From Ardenticatenales bacterium (GTDB taxonomy: Bacteria; Chloroflexota; Anaerolineae; Promineifilales; UBA4811): a DNA stretch of 11,295 nt. The notes beneath the pieces are model-generated. The model had not been told where the DNA came from. It saw only the letters and a list, made by a program, of their open reading frames with translations, and made no database searches. Shown here in pieces: positions 7,036-11,295 of this stretch (position 1 is its first letter; every line of letters begins with the position of its first letter). The position numbers and the translations under genes are program-made. The stretch covers positions 1 to 11,295 of the forward strand of contig DAOUVM010000039.1 in the NCBI GenBank assembly GCA_030667645.1, given 5' to 3'.

Positions 7036-7896
7036 TTACCACTGGCGGCGCTCTCGATAGTGTCGGCGAATGAGCGTGGCAATCAGATTCATGGACAGCA
7101 CAAAGGCTAGCAGCACGAGCGCGGTGCCGTATTGGATGCGAATAGGCATGCCGGGCACCTGGGTGCTGATCACAAAGAGATGGTAGGGCAGCGCCATGGT
7201 TTGGTCAAAGACCGACTGTGGAAGGCGCGGCAGAAAGAAAGCAGCGACGGTGAAAAGGATGGGCGCCGTCTCGCCTGCGGCCCGTTCCAGTCCCAGGATC
7301 ACTCCGGTCAATACGCCGGGCAGGGCCTGGGGAAGAACGATCCGCCGGATGGTCTGCCAATGGGTGGCACCCAAGCTGACGCTGACAACTCGAAAGGAGT
7401 GGGGCACGGCCCGCAATGCTTGTTCGGAGGTACTGATGATCACCGGCAGCGTCATTATTCCCAGCGTCAGCGAGCCAGCCAGAATCGAGGTACCAAACTT
7501 GAGAAACAGAACAAACAGTCCCAATCCAAACAGCCCGTAGACGACAGACGGAATGCCGGCCAGGTTGATGATGGCAATCCGGATGGTGCGGGTGAGCGCA
7601 TTGTCCTCCGAGTATTCCGCCAGGTAGACGGCTGCGCCCACACCAATGGGCACAGAAAAGATGGCGGTGCCAATGGTCAGCAACAGAGTACCCACGATGG
7701 CCGGTAGAATGCCGCCCTCTTTCATCCCCTCGCGCGGAAAGCCGGTGGCGAACTCCCAGCCAATGGCACCGCTTCCCTGGACGATGACGAGGCCCACGAT
7801 CAACAGAATCGAGGCGATGACCAGGCCCGCTATGAGGCTGATCAGCCAAAACGCGATTCGTTGTGTTGCTTGCCGCGACAATCTAATCACGTTCAA
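7036..7896 (-). CDS. pstA: Phosphate ABC transporter permease PstA
   Basis: A 286-residue inner-membrane permease that pairs with PstC to form the phosphate channel. Hydrophobic segments lie near residues 14-39, 63-94, 105-132, 138-155, 195-222 and 257-276. The cytoplasmic EAA-type loop that docks on PstB is at about 168-197 (FRVVSVSLGATHWQTIRR...LPG), followed by ERAAGETAP (204-212), typical of PstA. The only start upstream of the first helix with good placement is a TTG at 7896, 4 bp after the pstC stop; a GTG two codons later is an equal alternative. Tight spacing implies co-translation with pstC. Confidence 0.94.
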   Translation of the reverse strand: MNVIRLSRQATQRIAFWLISLIAGLVIASILLIVGLVIVQGSGAIGWEFATGFPREGMKEGGILPAIVGTLLLTIGTAIFSVPIGVGAAVYLAEYSEDNALTRTIRIAIINLAGIPSVVYGLFGLGLFVLFLKFGTSILAGSLTLGIMTLPVIISTSEQALRAVPHSFRVVSVSLGATHWQTIRRIVLPQALPGVLTGVILGLERAAGETAPILFTVAAFFLPRLPQSVFDQTMALPYHLFVISTQVPGMPIRIQYGTALVLLAFVLSMNLIATLIRRHYRERRQW

Positions 7897-7900
7897 CAGC

Positions 7901-8806
7901 TCAGGACATTACTCGCTCGCTTCGCCTGGTCTCGCGAAAAACGACAGCGGAGGCCGCCAAATTGACTATGAAACTGATCAGGAACAGCACAAAACCAATG
8001 ACAAACAACAGATGATAGTGGGTACTCCCCTGTGCCACCTCTCCCATCTCGGCCGCGATCGTGGCGGTCATTGTGCGGACGGGTAGAAAGAGATCGGCCG
8101 GGCCCGTCACGATGCGAGCGGCGTTGCCGGTAACCATCATCACCGCCATCGTCTCCCCAATGGCGCGACCGACCCCGAGCATCATGCCGGTCAGAATGCC
8201 GGTGCGCGCAGCTGGAACCACAACCCGCCAAATCGTCTGCCAGCGAGTGGCGCCCAGAGCCAGCGCGGCGTTCCGGTAGCTGACAGGCACGGCGTCAATG
8301 GCATCTTCCGCCACGCTGACGATGGTGGGCAACGCCATCAGCGCCAGGAGGAGCGAGCCCGTCAGCGCTGTCAGGCCCGTGGGAGCTCCAGCGAATCGTC
8401 TCACGAGCGGCGCCAACGCCAGCATGCCGATGAAGCCGAGCACCACCGATGGAATACCGGCCAATACCTCCACAAATGGCTTGAGCAGATCGCGCGCCCA
8501 CCGGGGCACGATCTCGGCGATAAAGATGGCGGTCGCCAGACCGGCTGGCAGCGCAATGACCGCGGCTCCGACAGTAACCAACAGGGTCCCCAGAATGAGC
8601 GGCGCCAGGCCATAGTACCCCTCGACAGGATACCAGCGGTCCGCCAGCAGATCGGCCGGTGTGACCTGCATCAAGGCGGGAACCGCCTCGCGGAGGAGAA
8701 ACAAGATAATCAGACCGACGATAGCAATCGCAGAGACTCCGGTGGCACGGATGATCCTCTCGATCAGAAACTCTTGCCAGGTGCGCTTGATGGGTTCCCT
8801 TTCCAC
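7901..8806 (-). CDS. pstC: Phosphate ABC transporter permease PstC
   Basis: A 301-residue permease from a GTG start. Hydrophobic segments lie near 22-39, 66-98, 110-134, 146-165, 203-226 and 267-290. The long first periplasmic loop includes PVEGYYGLAPL (60-70), a PstC hallmark. LAGIPSVVLGFIG (115-127) and the EAA loop NAALALGATRWQTIW (179-193) with GRAIGET (213-219) confirm the family. The frame is open to an ATG at 8869, but that start would overlap pstS by 47 bp and add an atypical Trp-rich head. The GTG at 8806 lies 16 bp after the pstS stop and I prefer it. It works with PstA, PstS and a PstB dimer. Confidence 0.93.
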   Translation of the reverse strand: MEREPIKRTWQEFLIERIIRATGVSAIAIVGLIILFLLREAVPALMQVTPADLLADRWYPVEGYYGLAPLILGTLLVTVGAAVIALPAGLATAIFIAEIVPRWARDLLKPFVEVLAGIPSVVLGFIGMLALAPLVRRFAGAPTGLTALTGSLLLALMALPTIVSVAEDAIDAVPVSYRNAALALGATRWQTIWRVVVPAARTGILTGMMLGVGRAIGETMAVMMVTGNAARIVTGPADLFLPVRTMTATIAAEMGEVAQGSTHYHLLFVIGFVLFLISFIVNLAASAVVFRETRRSERVMS

Positions 8807-8822
8807 GATTCCAGTATCCCGG

Positions 8823-9743
8823 TTATTGCAGCGGTACAAAGCCCAGTTCGGCCACCAGAGCCTGAGCATCGTGGCCCCGTATCCACCTCAAGTAGGCGGC
8901 CACGGGCCCAACCGGCTCATCGGCGGTGTAAATGTAGAGATCACGGGCGATGGGATAAGAGCCGTCGTTGACGCTGTCCACCGACGGCAGGACAAAAGGT
9001 CCGGCGGGGTCCAACGCCACTGCCACCACCTTTTGGTCAGGGGTCACATAACCTAGCCCGTCATAGCCAAGCGCGTTTGGGTTCTGGCGGACCTCTGCAC
9101 TAATCCCCTCGGATGAAGGCAGCAGAAGCGTATCCCGCGAAAAGAGCGTTTCATCAAGCTTGATTCCGCGGCGGACCACATGCTCCAAAAAGAATACATG
9201 CGTCCCCGAGTTCGATTCGCGTGAGAGCAGGACAATCGGCCGATCCGCGCCGCCCACGTCGCGCCAATTGGTGATGACACCGCTGTATAAATCAGAAAGC
9301 TGGTGGATGGTCAAACGATCTACTGGATTGTCCATGTGTACCACTATGGCAATGGCATCACGAGCGACAATGTGCTCCACCGGGGTAATGCTATTGGCCT
9401 CGGCGGCCGCGATCTCTTCGGCCTTGATGCTGCGAGAGGCGTTGGCTAGATCGATTGTGCCATTGATCAGCGCTGCAATGCCGGATCCCGAGCCACCGCC
9501 CGAAACCGATACACTGGTTTCCGAGGACTGGACAGCATATTCCTCGGCCCAGGCCAGCGCGAGATTCACCATGGTGTCAGAGCCCACATTCTGGATGGTA
9601 GAGCCATGGCCCGAATCGGTGCCGGCTGGCTGGCAGCTTGTGAGGATAGAGAGCGTTAGGCTGAGAAAGAGCAGGACGCAGGGTGTGCCCAGTCGTGCGC
9701 CACGCGCCGCGCCTGAGGTCCGGGTGATTGTCTCGGTATTCAT
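8823..9743 (-). CDS. pstS: Phosphate-binding lipoprotein PstS
   Basis: A 306-residue extracytoplasmic phosphate receptor. The N-terminus has a long polar region (1-19), a hydrophobic core (about 21-33) and a lipobox LTSC with C37 as the lipidation site, so it is a membrane-anchored lipoprotein. Ligand-pocket signatures are VGSDTM (53-58), GGGSGSGIAALINGTIDLAN (81-100) and SRESNSGTHVFF (about 173-184), the last equal to the R-x-x-GSGT-type phosphate loop. The C-terminus (AAYLRWI...ELGFVPL) is typical. It is the first gene of pstS-C-A-B1. ATG 9743 has no Shine-Dalgarno and no in-frame ATG lies between it and the hydrophobic core, which fits the near-leaderless promoter just upstream. Confidence 0.95.
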   Translation of the reverse strand: MNTETITRTSGAARGARLGTPCVLLFLSLTLSILTSCQPAGTDSGHGSTIQNVGSDTMVNLALAWAEEYAVQSSETSVSVSGGGSGSGIAALINGTIDLANASRSIKAEEIAAAEANSITPVEHIVARDAIAIVVHMDNPVDRLTIHQLSDLYSGVITNWRDVGGADRPIVLLSRESNSGTHVFFLEHVVRRGIKLDETLFSRDTLLLPSSEGISAEVRQNPNALGYDGLGYVTPDQKVVAVALDPAGPFVLPSVDSVNDGSYPIARDLYIYTADEPVGPVAAYLRWIRGHDAQALVAELGFVPLQ

Positions 9744-9793
9744 CGAAGCGAGGCGATTATAGCATTGGCCACAGGGAGCGTCAACGAAGCGAG
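9744..9793. repeat. 12-bp direct repeats bracketing the pstS promoter
   Basis: CA[T/A]CGAAGCGAG occurs at 9741-9752 and 9782-9793 (11 of 12 identical; CGAAGCGAG exact at 9744-9752 and 9785-9793), 41 bp apart. One copy abuts the -35 box and the other abuts the pstS start codon, leaving the whole promoter core between them. This could be a paired regulator site; alternatively it is a chance local duplication. Confidence 0.5.
9756..9784 (-). promoter_or_regulatory. Near-consensus sigma70 promoter of pstSCAB
   Basis: Minus strand: -35 TTGACG (5/6, 9784-9779), 17-bp spacer, -10 TATAAT (6/6, 9761-9756). Transcription should begin near 9749, only about 6 nt before the pstS ATG at 9743, and no Shine-Dalgarno is present. 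So strong a core promoter should be active without an activator, in contrast to the opposing pstB2 promoter. Confidence 0.7.
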
Positions 9794-9879
9794 CGGGAGA
9801 TTGCGTGAAGGATTGGGGCGAGTTTGCCTCTCGCGAAAGGAACGGTGTCTCTTCTATTTCGAGGCCCTCCGGTTCAAAG

Positions 9880-9908
9880 CTTTCTTTTCGATGTCTTTTG
9901 GGTATAAT
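9880..9908 (+). promoter_or_regulatory. pstB2-phoU promoter with Pho-box-like tandem units
   Basis: A perfect -10 TATAAT lies at 9903-9908, 33 bp before the pstB2 ATG, with no acceptable -35 at 15-19 bp (best 2/6). Where the -35 should be, two 11-bp units abut each other (9880-9890 and 9891-9901; 8 of 11 identical). The first seven bases of each match the PhoB half-site CTGTCAT at 5 of 7. The 11-bp periodicity is that of PhoB boxes, but the units sit closer to the -10 than in E. coli. The -10 is well supported, the Pho box tentative. Outside these elements 9794-9879 shows nothing recognisable. Confidence 0.45.
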
Positions 9909-9940
9909 GAGGACAGGCAGAGTGAGCAGAGCCGAATGCT

Positions 9941-10696
9941 ATGAAACCCAAGATCACCGTCAGAGGACTCGATTTTTACTATGGGCTCAACAAAGCGTTG
10001 AGTGACATAACCCTCGACATCGAACCCAACAACATCACTGCGCTCATAGGACCTTCTGGCTGCGGTAAAAGCACCTTCCTGCGTTGCCTCAACCGGATGA
10101 ACGATACTATCGCCGGGACGCGCGTCGAAGGGCGGGTGATGCTGGATGAGGAAAACATCTACGACCCGGCGTCGGACATTGTCGAGTTGCGGCAGCGAGT
10201 GGGCCTCGTGTTCCAAAAGCCCAACCCATTCCCGCAGTCGGTATTTGACAATGTGGCCTTTGGGCCCCGTGTGCTGGGGATGCACCGCGAGCGCAGCCTG
10301 GATGGAATGGTGGAAAAAGCCCTCCGGCAGGCGGTGCTGTGGGGCGAAGTGAGAGACAACCTCAAGAGATCGGCGTTGAGTCTGTCTTTGGGCGAACAGC
10401 AGCGGCTTTGCATCGCCCGTACCCTGGCAGTCAGTCCAGAGGTCATTCTGATGGACGAACCGTGCAGCGCGCTCGATCCCATCGCTACACTCCAGATAGA
10501 AGAAGTCATGCAGACACTCAGATCAAGCTATACGATCGTGATCGTCACTCACAACATGCAGCAAGCCGCCCGAGTATCTGACCGGACCGGTTTTTTCTGG
10601 CTCGGCGAAATGGTCGAGTTTGACGAAACACCCAAAGTGTTCACGCGGCCGGCCAACAGCCTCACCGAGGAATACGTCAGTGGTCGGGTTGGCTAG
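9941..10696 (+). CDS. pstB: Phosphate ABC transporter ATPase PstB, copy 2
   Basis: A 251-residue PstB close to family length. It has Walker A GPSGCGKST (37-45), Q-loop VFQKPNPFP (90-98, Q92), Walker B VILMDE (168-173), D-loop SALD (176-179), switch H204 in VTHNMQQAAR and the typical C-terminal EEYVSGRVG. The ABC signature, usually LSGGQQQRL, reads LSLGEQQRL (148-156): the first signature glycine is leucine and the glutamine is glutamate. It is transcribed divergently from pstSCA-pstB1 and followed after 21 bp by phoU, so ATPase and negative regulator are co-expressed. It may replace PstB1 or pair with it, since the two carry complementary deviations. ATG start; the leader is about 26 nt with only a weak ribosome-binding site. 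Confidence 0.94.
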   Translation: MKPKITVRGLDFYYGLNKALSDITLDIEPNNITALIGPSGCGKSTFLRCLNRMNDTIAGTRVEGRVMLDEENIYDPASDIVELRQRVGLVFQKPNPFPQSVFDNVAFGPRVLGMHRERSLDGMVEKALRQAVLWGEVRDNLKRSALSLSLGEQQRLCIARTLAVSPEVILMDEPCSALDPIATLQIEEVMQTLRSSYTIVIVTHNMQQAARVSDRTGFFWLGEMVEFDETPKVFTRPANSLTEEYVSGRVG

Positions 10697-10706
10697 GCCC
10701 AGGCCT

Positions 10707-10713
10707 GAGGAGG
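10707..10713 (+). promoter_or_regulatory. Shine-Dalgarno of phoU
   Basis: GAGGAGG is the strongest ribosome-binding site in the window. It lies 4 nt before ATG 10718 and 10 nt before the in-frame ATG 10724, so either may be the true start, two residues apart. Confidence 0.7.
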
Positions 10714-10717
10714 ACCA

Positions 10718-11295
10718 ATGACAATGACACGGACGCGAGGGATGCTGGATCGTGAGTTGGCAGAGATCCAAGACAACGTGTTGCGCATCGGAGACATGCT
10801 GAACCACGCCATTCATCGCTCCATCAGAGCGCTCAAGAACCGGGACACTGCTCTCGCTCAACAGATAATCGTTGACGATGAAAAGATCAACAAGCTCCGC
10901 TATACCACCGAGGAGCAGTGCCTGGCCGTCATCGCTACCCAGCAGCCCGTGGCAGGCGATCTGCGCGCCATCATAGCCGCCATGCACATCACCATCGAAA
11001 TGGAACGAATGGCGGACCACGCCGAGGGAATCGCTCATCTGGTCCTGCGCATCGCCGACCAACCACTCCTCAAGCCGCTCATCGATCTGCCGCGAATGGC
11101 CGAGATCGCGTGCGACATGCTGCGGGCCAGCTTGGATGCCTTTGTCGCCCGGGATCCGGCGGCTGCCATGGCAGCCGCGGAACGTGACGATGAGATCGAC
11201 CAGCTCAATGATCAGGTGTTCCGCGAGTTGCTGACGTACATGCTTGAAGACCCGCGAAGCATCAACCGCGCCACCTACCTGATGTGGGTAGCCCA
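10718..11295 (+). CDS. phoU: Phosphate-signalling regulator PhoU (3' end cut by window edge)
   Basis: The first 192 residues of a PhoU, normally about 215-240 long. PhoU is an all-helical cytoplasmic protein of two related three-helix bundles. It links the Pst transporter to the PhoR-type sensor kinase and represses the Pho response when phosphate is plentiful. Bundle 1 shows DDEKINKLRYTTEEQCL (53-69), IATQQPVAGDLRAI (72-85) and the metal-binding helix EMERMADHAEGIA (94-106, ExxxD). Bundle 2 repeats the pattern with ERDDEIDQLNDQVF (155-168) and NRATYLMWVA (183-192); its metal-binding helix lies beyond the window. It follows pstB2 by 21 bp and is almost certainly co-transcribed. Nothing is odd in the visible part. 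Confidence 0.95.
   Translation, partial: MTMTRTRGMLDRELAEIQDNVLRIGDMLNHAIHRSIRALKNRDTALAQQIIVDDEKINKLRYTTEEQCLAVIATQQPVAGDLRAIIAAMHITIEMERMADHAEGIAHLVLRIADQPLLKPLIDLPRMAEIACDMLRASLDAFVARDPAAAMAAAERDDEIDQLNDQVFRELLTYMLEDPRSINRATYLMWVA

Noticed and set aside
6999..7082. Upstream start of pstB1
   Set aside because: It would overlap pstA by 47 bp and add 28 residues absent from PstB proteins; ATG 6998 gives the normal length.
8807..8869. Upstream ATG of pstC
   Set aside because: It would overlap pstS by 47 bp and add a Trp-rich head unlike PstC; the GTG at 8806 fits better.
10523..11062. Minus-strand open frame opposite pstB2 and phoU
   Set aside because: It is antisense to two clear family members and shows no motif of its own.

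Overview
The window is a GC-rich, gene-dense bacterial chromosome segment with eleven protein-coding genes, two of them cut by the window edges. No RNA genes, insertion sequences, CRISPR arrays or clear rho-independent terminators were found. Gene content suggests a Chloroflexota-type bacterium: a fused MoaD-MoaE protein, a CpaF/TadA ATPase, a GT39-type glycosyltransferase with a long soluble tail, and a Pst system with two different PstB proteins. That assignment is inference at moderate to low confidence. The window contains no phylogenetic marker.

Region 1 (1-3787, minus strand) is an envelope-glycan cluster. A GT39/ArnT-like polyprenyl-phosphate-dependent glycosyltransferase is followed by a flippase-like multispan membrane protein (LPG-synthase TM family). 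That gene overlaps by ATGA a GT4 glycosyltransferase which runs off the left edge. A sigma70-type promoter places the GT39 transcript start almost on its own start codon. A TATAAT box lies before the flippase-like gene.

Region 2 (3788-6218) holds two convergent genes: moaX (molybdopterin synthase, small and large subunits fused) on plus and an orphan cpaF/tadA secretion ATPase on minus. Only 12 bp separate their stop codons. Each gene is preceded, at nearly the same distance, by a copy of the same ~85-bp element (46/50 identical in the core). The two copies therefore lie as inverted repeats around the gene pair. This is the least explained non-coding structure in the window.

Region 3 (6219-11295) is a divergent phosphate-uptake locus. 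pstS-pstC-pstA-pstB1 runs on minus, and pstB2-phoU runs on plus from the same 197-bp intergenic region. The pstS promoter is near-consensus with an almost leaderless transcript. The pstB2 promoter has a perfect -10, a poor -35 and tandem 11-bp Pho-box-like units in place of the -35, as expected of an activator-dependent promoter. PstB1 has lost its Q-loop glutamine and PstB2 has an altered ABC signature. In a PstB1-PstB2 heterodimer both defects would fall in one of the two ATP sites, leaving the other canonical. That makes a purpose-built asymmetric Pst ATPase pair a testable idea.
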